Origin: Ferrovibrio sp. MS7 | GTDB lineage: Bacteria > Pseudomonadota > Alphaproteobacteria > Ferrovibrionales > Ferrovibrionaceae | NCBI RefSeq assembly: GCF_038404985.1 | Contig: NZ_JBBKBA010000001.1 | Coordinates: forward strand, 462,001 to 526,000 | Reading direction: 5' to 3' | DNA length: 64,000 nt | In this document: positions 25,565 through 33,149 of the stretch, piece by piece | How positions within the stretch are numbered: the first letter of the stretch is position 1 | How the letters are laid out: each line of letters begins with the position of its first letter | The notes under the pieces: model-generated | Told to the model about the DNA's origin: nothing | The model's database searches: none | What the model saw: only the letters and a program-made list of their open reading frames with translations | Translations under genes and position numbers: made by a program

Positions 25565-25580
25565 AGTTTGATCTCAAACT
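25565..25580. promoter_or_regulatory. Perfect inverted repeat operator, copy 2 (MarR-type candidate)
   Basis: AGTTTGATCTCAAACT is a perfect 7-2-7 inverted repeat in the 153-base divergent region between the oxidoreductase operon and the TRAP operon, 58 bases from the former start and 81 bases from the latter. The same motif, with one mismatch and matching flanks, is at 13785-13800. Size and symmetry fit MarR-family binding sites; a MarR gene ends the TRAP operon. Confidence 0.6.
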
Positions 25581-25660
25581 ATTATCGAGGCTAAGCTTGC
25601 CGCCATCACAACGACGGCGATGCCACCGCGCTTCGCCGCATAGCGGAGGAAACCAGCATC

Positions 25661-26692
25661 ATGCTCACCAAGGGTATTACCTTATCTGCCGCCCTGCTCA
25701 CCCTGGCCCTAGCGGCCCCCGGGGATGCCTTGGCGCAGGACAAGCCGGTCACGCTCCGGCTCGGCCATTGGCTGCCGGCGGCGCATAACCTGCATGGCGG
25801 CTTCACCGCCTGGGGCGCTGCGGTGGAAAAGGCGTCTGGCGGCACGATCAAAACGCAGATTTTCCCGGCGCAGCAGCTTGGCGCCGCCAAGGACCATTAC
25901 GACATGGCGCGCGATGGCGTCGCCGACCTCACCTATGTCAATCCCGGCTACCAGCCTGGCCGCTTTCCGGTGATCGCCGGCAGCGAACTGCCCTTCCTGC
26001 TCGCCAATGCCAAGCAGGGCTCGGCGGCGCTGGATGCCTGGTACCGCAAATACGCGGCCAAGGAGATGGCCGATACCAAGGTCTGCCTGACCTGGGCACA
26101 TGATGCCGCGACTTTCCACGGCAAGGTGCGCATTTCCAAGCCGGACGACCTCAAGGGCAAGAAGATCCGCCCGGGCAATGCCACCATGGCCCGCCTGGTG
26201 AGCATGGCTGGCGGCGTCAATGTGCAGGTGGCGGCGCCGGAAGCCCGCGAATCGCTGGAGCGCGGCACGGCGGATGCCATCACCTTCCCGTGGGACAGCC
26301 TGTTCGTGTTCGGCATCGACAAGGTGGCCAAGCTGCATATGGATGCGCCGCTCTATGTCAGCAATTTCGTGCTGGTGATGAACAAGGGCACCTACGACAA
26401 GATGTCGGCCAACCAGAAGAAAGCCATCGACGCCAATTGCAACACCGACGCGGCACTGGCACTGGCCGGCCCCTGGGCTGACCAGGAAGCGGCAGGCCGC
26501 GAAAAGCTGCGCGCCATGTCGGACCATGAATTCGTCAAGCCGAGCGAGGCCGACATGGTGGCCTGGCGCAAGATCGGCGACGAGTTGACCAAGGTCTGGT
26601 ACGAGGATGTGAAGAAAGTCGGCGTCAATGGCGAGGAAGCCCTGGCCGAACTCAAGGCCGAACTGAAGAAGCGCAACGCCGCTGCTTTCTGA
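25661..26692 (+). CDS. TRAP transporter solute-binding protein (DctP family)
   Basis: A 343-residue periplasmic binding protein. It has signal peptide MLTKGITLSAALLTLALAAP ending at DALAQ, the DctP-type VTLRLGHWLPAAHNLHGGF start, the FPAQQLGAAKDHYDMARDGVAD segment and a LKGKKIRPGNATMARLV stretch with the conserved ligand-binding Arg. GGAGG precedes the ATG at 25661. TRAP systems import organic acids using a sodium gradient. In this context an aryl or keto acid is a reasonable guess, but it is not shown by the sequence. Confidence 0.9.
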   Translation: MLTKGITLSAALLTLALAAPGDALAQDKPVTLRLGHWLPAAHNLHGGFTAWGAAVEKASGGTIKTQIFPAQQLGAAKDHYDMARDGVADLTYVNPGYQPGRFPVIAGSELPFLLANAKQGSAALDAWYRKYAAKEMADTKVCLTWAHDAATFHGKVRISKPDDLKGKKIRPGNATMARLVSMAGGVNVQVAAPEARESLERGTADAITFPWDSLFVFGIDKVAKLHMDAPLYVSNFVLVMNKGTYDKMSANQKKAIDANCNTDAALALAGPWADQEAAGREKLRAMSDHEFVKPSEADMVAWRKIGDELTKVWYEDVKKVGVNGEEALAELKAELKKRNAAAF

Positions 26693-26718
26693 TCGCTGTT
26701 TCTGACTGTAGCTTAAAC

Positions 26719-26751
26719 CCGCCGGCCATGATGGCATATCGTGGCCGGCGG
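26719..26751 (+). other. Intra-operon hairpin after the TRAP binding-protein gene
   Basis: CCGCCGGCCA (26719-26728) pairs perfectly with TGGCCGGCGG (26742-26751) over 13 bases, between dctP and dctQ. There is no T-run. Like the hairpin at 15196, it probably stabilises the 3' end of the binding-protein message or lowers read-through into the membrane subunits. Confidence 0.55.
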
Positions 26752-26771
26752 TATCGTTCCAGCGGGGGCTC

Positions 26772-27272
26772 ATGAACCGTTTTGTCGACCGGGTGGAGCT
26801 GGTGGCCGGGCTGCTGCTGCTGGCGGTGGCCCTGCTCACCTTCGTCACCGTGATGCTGCGCTGGCTGTTCAGCTACGGCCTGCCGGATTCCTTCGATGCC
26901 TCGCGCCTGCTGCTCGGCACCGCGATGTTCTGGGGCATCGCGCTCGCCGGCTTCCACAACCGCCATATCCAGGTGGATGGCCTGTGGGAAATGGCGCCGA
27001 ACTGGGGCAAACGCGCCATCGACATCTTCGCCACCGCCATCACGCTCGGCTTCATGCTGCTGTTTGCCTGGATGCTGAAAGACAAGGTGATCAGCGTCTA
27101 TGCCAGCCACGAGCAGACCTTCGACCTGCGTCTGCCGGTCTGGCCGCTCTATGCCATCGCCGCGCTCGGTGTGGTGCTGGCGGCATTACTGCTGGCCCTG
27201 CGGCTTAGCCGGCTGATCCTCGGCCGGCGGGTGGATACCCGCAGCGAGACTCCGCTGGAGGAGGCCTCCTGA
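26772..27272 (+). CDS. TRAP transporter small permease (DctQ family)
   Basis: A 166-residue membrane protein with four hydrophobic helices, typical of DctQ. It contains ALLTFVTVMLRWLFSYGLPDSFDASRLLLG and the conserved MFWGIALAGFHNRHIQVD turn after the second helix. It forms the membrane complex with the large DctM subunit. The stop overlaps the dctM-type ATG by one base (TGATG). Confidence 0.9.
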   Translation: MNRFVDRVELVAGLLLLAVALLTFVTVMLRWLFSYGLPDSFDASRLLLGTAMFWGIALAGFHNRHIQVDGLWEMAPNWGKRAIDIFATAITLGFMLLFAWMLKDKVISVYASHEQTFDLRLPVWPLYAIAALGVVLAALLLALRLSRLILGRRVDTRSETPLEEAS

Positions 27273-28576
27273 TGCTTGAACAGGACGTGATCGCCATCGG
27301 CGGCTTCGTGCTGCTGTTCGTGCTGATGGTGCTGCGCGTGCCGGTCGGCATCGCCATGGGCATAGTCGGCGTTGCCGGTTTCGGTATTCTTGCGGCGCTG
27401 AAGCCGGCACTAAATCTGCTGGCGCAATCGCCGATTCGGGTCGCCACCGACTACGACCTGGCGGTGATTCCGATGTTCATTCTGATGGGCTGTTTCGCCT
27501 CCCATGCCGGCATGAGCCGCGAATTGTTCCGCGCCGGCGAAGCCTGGCTCGGCCATCGCCGCGGCGGCCTGGCCATGGCCACCGTCACCGCCTGCGCCGG
27601 CTTCGCCGCAATCAACGGCTCATCCGTCGCCACGGCAGCCACCATGACCAATGTGGCGTTGCCGGAAATGCGCCGCGCCGGCTACGATCCCGGTTTCTCC
27701 ACCGGCGTCATCGCGGCGGGCGGCACACTCGGCATCATGATTCCGCCCTCGGTGATCTTCGCGCTCTATGGCCTGCTCACCGAGCAGGATATCGGCAAGC
27801 TGTTCATTTCCGGCATCCTGCCCGGCATCCTCGGCGTGCTGTGCTACATGGCAACGATCCAGCTTGTCGGCCTGTGGCGGCCCGCTTGGCTGCCGCGCGG
27901 CAGAAAGGCCGACTGGCGCGAGCGGTTCGACAGCTTGCGCGATATCTGGGCTACGGCCCTGCTGTTCATCGGCATCGTCGGCGGCATGTATGGCGGCATC
28001 TTCACCGCCACCGAGGCGGCGGGCTGCGGCGCCTGCGGCGCACTGATCATCGGCATGCTGCGCGGTCGGCTGCGCTGGCCGGAAATCAAGGCCAGCCTGA
28101 TCGAGGCGGTGCGCACCGGCGGTTCGATCTTCACCATCGTGGTCGGCGCCTTCCTGTTCGGCTATTTCCTGGTCATCACCCAGACGCCGCAGAAGGTTTC
28201 CGGCTTCCTCACCGATCTGCCCATCGGCCCCTATGGCGTACTGACCCTGATCCTGGTGATGTATCTGGTGCTTGGCGCGCTGATGGATGAACTGGCGATC
28301 ATCCTGGTGACGGTGCCGATCGTCTATCCGGTGATGATGCAGCTTGGCTTCGATCCGATCTGGTTCGGCGTCATCATCGTCATGGTCACCACGCTGGGCA
28401 TGGTGCTGCCGCCGGTCGGCATCAATGTATTCGTGATCAACTCCATCGCCCGCGACGTCAGCCTCGGCACCATCTATAAAGGCGTCATGCCCTTCATCCT
28501 CATCGATCTGGTGCGGCTGGCGCTGATCGTGATCTTCCCGGCCATCGCGCTGTATCTGCCAAGCCACATGAATTGA
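27272..28576 (+). CDS. TRAP transporter large permease (DctM family)
   Basis: A 434-residue membrane protein with about twelve hydrophobic segments. Family motifs include VIPMFILMGCFASHAGMSRELF, INGSSVATAATMTNVALPEMRRAGYDP and the late GMVLPPVGINVFVINSI loop. It is the translocation subunit of the TRAP system. The MarR-family gene follows four bases after the stop and is probably on the same transcript. Confidence 0.92.
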   Translation: MLEQDVIAIGGFVLLFVLMVLRVPVGIAMGIVGVAGFGILAALKPALNLLAQSPIRVATDYDLAVIPMFILMGCFASHAGMSRELFRAGEAWLGHRRGGLAMATVTACAGFAAINGSSVATAATMTNVALPEMRRAGYDPGFSTGVIAAGGTLGIMIPPSVIFALYGLLTEQDIGKLFISGILPGILGVLCYMATIQLVGLWRPAWLPRGRKADWRERFDSLRDIWATALLFIGIVGGMYGGIFTATEAAGCGACGALIIGMLRGRLRWPEIKASLIEAVRTGGSIFTIVVGAFLFGYFLVITQTPQKVSGFLTDLPIGPYGVLTLILVMYLVLGALMDELAIILVTVPIVYPVMMQLGFDPIWFGVIIVMVTTLGMVLPPVGINVFVINSIARDVSLGTIYKGVMPFILIDLVRLALIVIFPAIALYLPSHMN

Positions 28577-28580
28577 CCTC

Positions 28581-29078
28581 ATGGCTCGACGTCCGCACAA
28601 CAAGCCAGCCAACCCCACGCCCGTTGCCGCACCCGCCCTCGATTTCGGGCCGCTGCCGGGCTATTTCGGCTATCACCTGCGCATGGCGCAGTTGGCTGAT
28701 TATGCCGATTTCGCCCGCGAAGTGGCGCCAGACGGCGTCTCGCCCGGTCGTTTCAGCCTGCTCACCCTGCTGGCGCATAATCCCGGCATCACGCAAAGCG
28801 CGCTGAGCCAGGCAGTGGGGCTGGACAAATCCACCCTCACCCCGGCGCTGGAGCAACTGGTGCGCAAGGGCGTGGTGCTGCGGCGCAAGGCGGCGAGCGA
28901 CCGCCGTTCCTATGCCCTGTCGCTGAGCCCCAAGGGCCATGCCCTGCTGAAACGGCTCACCGCCGGCGTCGAGCGCCACGAGGCCAACATCATCGCGCTG
29001 CTGTCGCCGAAGGAACAGAAGCTCTTCCTCGCGCTGCTGAAACGCCTGACGCAAGGCATGAAGGCCCGGGCGGTATGA
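28581..29078 (+). CDS. MarR family transcriptional regulator
   Basis: A 165-residue winged-helix regulator. The DNA-binding region runs from FSLLTLLAHNPGITQSALSQAVG through DKSTLTPALEQLVRKGVVLRRK to the wing ASDRRSYALSLSPKGH, near residues 50-115. MarR proteins of catabolic operons usually repress until a phenolic ligand or aryl-CoA thioester binds. It is the last gene of the TRAP operon, four bases after dctM, and is the best candidate for the protein that binds the paired repeats at 13785 and 25565. Confidence 0.9.
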   Translation: MARRPHNKPANPTPVAAPALDFGPLPGYFGYHLRMAQLADYADFAREVAPDGVSPGRFSLLTLLAHNPGITQSALSQAVGLDKSTLTPALEQLVRKGVVLRRKAASDRRSYALSLSPKGHALLKRLTAGVERHEANIIALLSPKEQKLFLALLKRLTQGMKARAV

Positions 29079-29085
29079 GGGGCCT

Positions 29086-29649
29086 CTAGTCGCTTTCCAG
29101 CCTGCCCTTGAGCCGAGCCAGCGCCAGCCGGATGCGCGACTTCACCGTGCCGAGCGGCAGATTCTCCGCCACCGCGATGTCGCGATGCGAAATATCCTGA
29201 AAGAAGGCCAGTTCCAGCAGCCGCTTCTGCTCGATGGGCAGATCGGCCAGGGCGGCGCGCAGCCGGTCCTCCTCCTGCTGGCGGTCCAGCGCGGCATCGG
29301 GCGGCGGCTCGGGGTCCGGCTGCAGGGCCGGATCATCGGGATCAAGTTCCGGCCGTTTCTCGCGGCGGATGCGGTCGATGCGCTTGTTGCGCGCGATGGT
29401 GAAAATCCAGGTGGCGACGGAAGCCTGTGCCGGATCAAAAGTGACGGCGCGATGCCACAGCGTGATCAGGCTTTCCTGCGCCAATTCGTCGGCGACATCC
29501 TCGGGCACGCCCTGGCGCAGCATGAAACCCTTCACGCGCGGCGCGAAGTGGCGGAACAATTCAGCGAAAGCGGCACGATCCTGCTTTTCCGCCACGCGGC
29601 GCAGCAAATCGGCCTGGCGCTGCCGGTCCATGCCCGCGCTCTCCGTCAC
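29086..29649 (-). CDS. ECF-type RNA polymerase sigma factor
   Basis: A 187-residue sigma factor. Region 2 includes FAELFRHFAPRVKGFMLRQG and ESLITLWHRAVTFDPAQASVATWIFTIARNKRIDRIRR; region 4 includes the helix-turn-helix DISHRDIAVAENLPLGTVKSRIRLALARLK. It resembles the RpoE/ECF11 group whose partner is the cupin anti-sigma ChrR, but no anti-sigma gene lies next to it: the gene before its start is on the other strand and the MarR gene converges on its end. The GTG at 29649 has GAGGGG upstream; an ATG six codons later is also possible. Confidence 0.9.
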   Translation of the reverse strand: MTESAGMDRQRQADLLRRVAEKQDRAAFAELFRHFAPRVKGFMLRQGVPEDVADELAQESLITLWHRAVTFDPAQASVATWIFTIARNKRIDRIRREKRPELDPDDPALQPDPEPPPDAALDRQQEEDRLRAALADLPIEQKRLLELAFFQDISHRDIAVAENLPLGTVKSRIRLALARLKGRLESD

Positions 29650-29788
29650 GCCAGCCCCTCGTTCAACGCTCCTCGCATTGGCATATGGTGCTTCAGTGTT
29701 GCAGACTATGCAAGGCGGGCCAAAGGTTTAGCAGAGTTCCCTGGCCGCTGCGGCGAAAAGGGGGTGGAAAAGCCGCCCCCGCGCCGCT

Positions 29789-30400
29789 ATGTTCCCCCCC
29801 GCTATGATCTCTCCCATCGCCCCCCTCTTCGCGACGCTGCTGCTGCTGGCGCCGGCTGCCGGCTTTTCCCAGGCCCAAGCCCAGACTCAGGCCCAGAAAA
29901 CCGCGCCCAAGCCAGAGGCCGCCAAGCCGGAAGCGAAAAAGCCCGAGACCAAGCGGATCGGCAGCTTCCAAGGCTGGCAGGCCTATCAGCTTGACGGCAA
30001 GGATGGCCGTACCTGCTACCTGCATGGCCTGCCGGAGAAGAAAGAGCCGGCAAGCGTCAAGCGCGGCGAAATCTACCTGCTGGTGACACACAAGACCGCC
30101 ACCAAGGTGCGCAACGAAGTCAGCATCGTGTTCGGCTATGGCCTGAAACCGCAGAGTCCGGCGCAAGCCAGCATCGGCAAGGACAGCTTCGAGATGTTCA
30201 CCCATGGCGAGGCCGCCTGGGCCGCCGATGCCGCCACCGATGCCAAGCTGGTGGATGCCCTGAAGAAGGGCAAGCAGCTCACCGTGAAGGGCACTTCGGC
30301 GCGTGGCACTGCCACCACCGACACCTACAGCCTGGCCGGCTTCGGCGAGGCACTTAAGGCCATCGACAAGGCCTGTGGCCTGCCCGGAGCGACCTCATGA
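29789..30400 (+). CDS. Invasion-associated locus B (IalB)-family secreted protein
   Basis: A protein of about 200 residues with a signal peptide ([19 protein letters not shown]), a low-complexity Gln/Ala then Pro/Lys/Glu spacer (residues 31-55), and an IalB-type beta domain: [22 protein letters not shown], later [28 protein letters not shown] and a closing [19 protein letters not shown]. Despite the name, the family is widespread in non-pathogenic alphaproteobacteria and its role is unknown. The start is uncertain: ATG at 29789 or 29804, neither with a clear ribosome site. It overlaps rlmN by four bases. Confidence 0.75.
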   Translation: MFPPAMISPIAPLFATLLLLAPAAGFSQAQAQTQAQKTAPKPEAAKPEAKKPETKRIGSFQGWQAYQLDGKDGRTCYLHGLPEKKEPASVKRGEIYLLVTHKTATKVRNEVSIVFGYGLKPQSPAQASIGKDSFEMFTHGEAAWAADAATDAKLVDALKKGKQLTVKGTSARGTATTDTYSLAGFGEALKAIDKACGLPGATS

Positions 30401-31590
30401 GCGCCGCCCTGGTTCCCGATATCGCAGCAAAGCCGGAACAGCCTGCTGCCGCCAATGCCGGCGCCATCGAACTGCTTGGGCTGACCCGGGCAGAGATCGC
30501 CGCCAGGCTGATCGAGGCCGGCGAGGCCGAGAAGGCCGCCAAGATGCGCGCCAACCAGCTCTGGCACTGGATCTATTATCGCGGCGCGCGCGACTTCAGC
30601 GTCATGACCACGCTGGCCAAGGATCTGCGCGAACGCCTGAGCCAGCATTTCCAGGTCGGCCGCCCCGGCGCCAGCAAGGACCTGAAAAGCACCGACGGCA
30701 CCCGCAAATGGCTGCTGAAATTCGCCGATGGCGAGGAAGCCGAAGCCGTCCATATCCCGGAAGAGGATCGCGGCGCGCTCTGCGTTTCCTCCCAGGTCGG
30801 CTGCACGCTCACCTGCCGCTTCTGCCATACCGGCACCATGAAGCTGGTGCGCAACCTGAGCCCGGCGGAAATCGTCGGCCAGGTGATGCTGGCGCGCGAC
30901 TGCCTGGAGGAATGGCCCTCGCCGAAGGATGGCCGCATGCTGTCCAACATCGTGATGATGGGCATGGGCGAGCCGCTGTACAATTTCGACAATGTGTCGA
31001 AGGCGCTGAAGATCGTGATGGACAACGAGGGCATCTCGATTTCCAAGCGCCGCATCACGCTCTCCACCGCCGGCGTGGTGCCGATGATCGAGCGCTGCGG
31101 CGCTGAGCTGGATGTCAATCTCGCCATCTCGCTGCATGCCGTGCGCGACGATATCCGCGATGTGCTGGTGCCACTGAACAAGAAATACCCGATTGCCGAA
31201 CTGCTCGCTGCTTGCGCCAAATATCCCGGCCTGAGCAATGCCCGCCGCATCACCTTTGAATATGTGATGCTGAAGGGGATCAACGACACCCCGGCGGATG
31301 CGCGCGAACTGGTGCGCCTGCTGCAGGGTATCCCGGCCAAGGTGAACCTGATCCCGTTCAACCCCTGGCCCGGCGCGCCCTATGAATGCTCCAGCAACAA
31401 CACGATCAATCAGTTCAGCGAGATCGTGTTCAATGCCGGCTATTCCTCGCCGGTGCGCACGCCGCGCGGCCGCGACATCATGGCGGCCTGCGGCCAGCTC
31501 AAATCCGCCAGCGTGAAGCGCTCCAAGGCCGATATCCTGCGCGAGCAGGCGGCCAAGCAGGCGGCCCTCAAAGCAGAGGTGCAAGCGTGA
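30397..31590 (+). CDS. rlmN: 23S rRNA (adenine-C2) / tRNA methyltransferase RlmN
   Basis: A 397-residue radical-SAM enzyme that methylates C2 of A2503 in 23S rRNA and A37 in some tRNAs. The cluster motif is CTLTCRFC (CX3CX2C) in [20 protein letters not shown] near residue 136, and the second catalytic Cys is in [14 protein letters not shown] near residue 367. [22 protein letters not shown] and [17 protein letters not shown] are family hallmarks. It begins within the IalB gene's stop (ATGA) and its own stop overlaps the next ATG. Confidence 0.95.
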   Translation: MSAALVPDIAAKPEQPAAANAGAIELLGLTRAEIAARLIEAGEAEKAAKMRANQLWHWIYYRGARDFSVMTTLAKDLRERLSQHFQVGRPGASKDLKSTDGTRKWLLKFADGEEAEAVHIPEEDRGALCVSSQVGCTLTCRFCHTGTMKLVRNLSPAEIVGQVMLARDCLEEWPSPKDGRMLSNIVMMGMGEPLYNFDNVSKALKIVMDNEGISISKRRITLSTAGVVPMIERCGAELDVNLAISLHAVRDDIRDVLVPLNKKYPIAELLAACAKYPGLSNARRITFEYVMLKGINDTPADARELVRLLQGIPAKVNLIPFNPWPGAPYECSSNNTINQFSEIVFNAGYSSPVRTPRGRDIMAACGQLKSASVKRSKADILREQAAKQAALKAEVQA

Positions 31591-32036
31591 TGCCCAGCAC
31601 ACTCGCCAATGCCCGCGCCGCCCTATTCCTGTTGCTGCTCGTTGCCATGCCGGCAGCGGCAAAAGAAAAAGCGACATCCGACCATATCGGCACCGGGCCC
31701 GCTGCCTATGATCCCAACCCGCTGGCGGTGACCGGCTTCGCCGGGCCCGACCAGTGGATCATCCCGCGCTATTTCGAACGCCTGCGCGAAGACCAGATCC
31801 GCGCCAAGGCCAGCCGCAAGAACATGGCGCGCGAATTGCCGCCCGGCCTTTCCAAGTTGCCCGCGAAGGGCGATGTACTGCCGCTGAATTTCGAGCGCCG
31901 GCCGCTGCCGAGCGCGCTGCGGCGCGACCTGCCGAAGCTGCCGGCCGGCCTTGAGCGCGTGGTGATCGCCCAGGACGTGGCGCTGGTGCGCAGCGACGGC
32001 CTGGTGCTCGACATCATTTCCGGCGTGGTACGTTAA
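31590..32036 (+). CDS. Small secreted protein, RcnB-like C-terminus
   Basis: A 148-residue protein with a signal peptide (ARAALFLLLLVAMPAAAKEK). The mature part ends in a pattern of LPPGLSKLPAKGDVLP, LPKLPAGLERVVIAQDVALV and DGLVLDIISGVVR, which resembles the C-terminal module of RcnB-like periplasmic proteins. No metal ligands stand out and the function is unknown. The ATG overlaps the rlmN stop (TGATG), so it is cotranscribed with rlmN. It converges with the HD-GYP gene, three bases apart. Confidence 0.6.
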   Translation: MPSTLANARAALFLLLLVAMPAAAKEKATSDHIGTGPAAYDPNPLAVTGFAGPDQWIIPRYFERLREDQIRAKASRKNMARELPPGLSKLPAKGDVLPLNFERRPLPSALRRDLPKLPAGLERVVIAQDVALVRSDGLVLDIISGVVR

Positions 32037-32039
32037 GCC

Positions 32040-33149
32040 TTAATCGGCGAATTGCTGCGCGATGGCGCGGAAATCATGCTCGATGGACATGAACACCGCT
32101 ACGATGCGCGGATCGAAATGGCTGCCGCTGCCTTCGCTGATCAGCCGCACCGCTTCCTCGTGGCTGAAAGCTGGCTTGTAAATGCGCTTGCTGATCAGCG
32201 CGTCATAGACATCGGCTAGCGCCATCAGCCGGCCCGATAGCGGAATCGCCTCGCCGGCCAAGCCGCGCGGATAGCCCTTGCCATTCCATTTCTCATGATG
32301 CGTCGCCGCGATATCGCAGGCATGCTGCAGGAAGGCGCGGTCGCCCTCCTCTAGATCCTGCAACGCCGTCTCGATGGCATCGCAGCCAAGCTGCGCATGG
32401 CGCTTCATGACCTCGAATTCATCCGCCGTCAGCCTGTCCGGCTTGAGCAGGATGGCATCGGGAATGCCGACCTTGCCGATATCGTGCAACGGTGCCGATT
32501 TGTAGAGCAGGCGGATGGTTTCATCATCGAGCTGGGCGGCGAAATCCGGATGCCGCTTCAATTCCTCGGCCAGGCGGCGGACATAATTCTGCGTGCGGCG
32601 GATATGGTTGCCGGTCTCGTTGTCGCGGGTTTCGGCCAGCGAAGCCAGCGCCATGATCACCGCATCCTGTATGGCCCGCAGACTGCGGGTGCGGCGCCCC
32701 ACCTCGGCTTCCAGGTAGACGGTCTTGTCTTTCAGGAAATCCGCCGCATCCTTGAGCCGCAGATGATTGCGTACGCGCGACAGTACGATCGGCGGGCTGA
32801 TCGGCTTGGTGATGTAATCGACAGCGCCGAGATCGAGGCCATAGCGCTCGTCCTCCACATCCGACTTTGCGGTGAGGAACACCACCGGGATGTCGCGCGT
32901 CGCCGGATCGGATTTAAGCCGGCGACAGACTTCGTAGCCATCCATCTCCGGCATCATCACATCGAGCAGGATCAGGTCCGGCGCCGGCTGCGCGGTGGCG
33001 ATGCGCAAGGCCGCACTGCCGCCATTCGCCACCTTGACGCGGTAGCGGTCCTTCAGCAGGCCATGCAGCAGGGTAAGGTTGTCCGGCGTATCGTCCACCG
33101 CCAGGATTGTCGGGCGGGTGGCGCCGTCATGTTCGAACGGCAAGGTCAT
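32040..33149 (-). CDS. Two-component response regulator with HD-GYP phosphodiesterase domain
   Basis: A 369-residue RpfG-type protein. The receiver domain (residues 12-130) has TILAVDDTPDNLTLL, the phospho-accepting Asp in DLILLDVMMPEMDGYEV and Lys in VFLTAKSD. The HD-GYP domain follows, with HDIGKVGIPDAIL near 218 and HHEKWNGKGYPRGLAGEAIP near 282, where the GYP triad is intact. It should degrade cyclic di-GMP when phosphorylated. Its start overlaps the stop of the hybrid kinase gene by four bases, so the kinase is the likely partner. Confidence 0.93.
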   Translation of the reverse strand: MTLPFEHDGATRPTILAVDDTPDNLTLLHGLLKDRYRVKVANGGSAALRIATAQPAPDLILLDVMMPEMDGYEVCRRLKSDPATRDIPVVFLTAKSDVEDERYGLDLGAVDYITKPISPPIVLSRVRNHLRLKDAADFLKDKTVYLEAEVGRRTRSLRAIQDAVIMALASLAETRDNETGNHIRRTQNYVRRLAEELKRHPDFAAQLDDETIRLLYKSAPLHDIGKVGIPDAILLKPDRLTADEFEVMKRHAQLGCDAIETALQDLEEGDRAFLQHACDIAATHHEKWNGKGYPRGLAGEAIPLSGRLMALADVYDALISKRIYKPAFSHEEAVRLISEGSGSHFDPRIVAVFMSIEHDFRAIAQQFAD

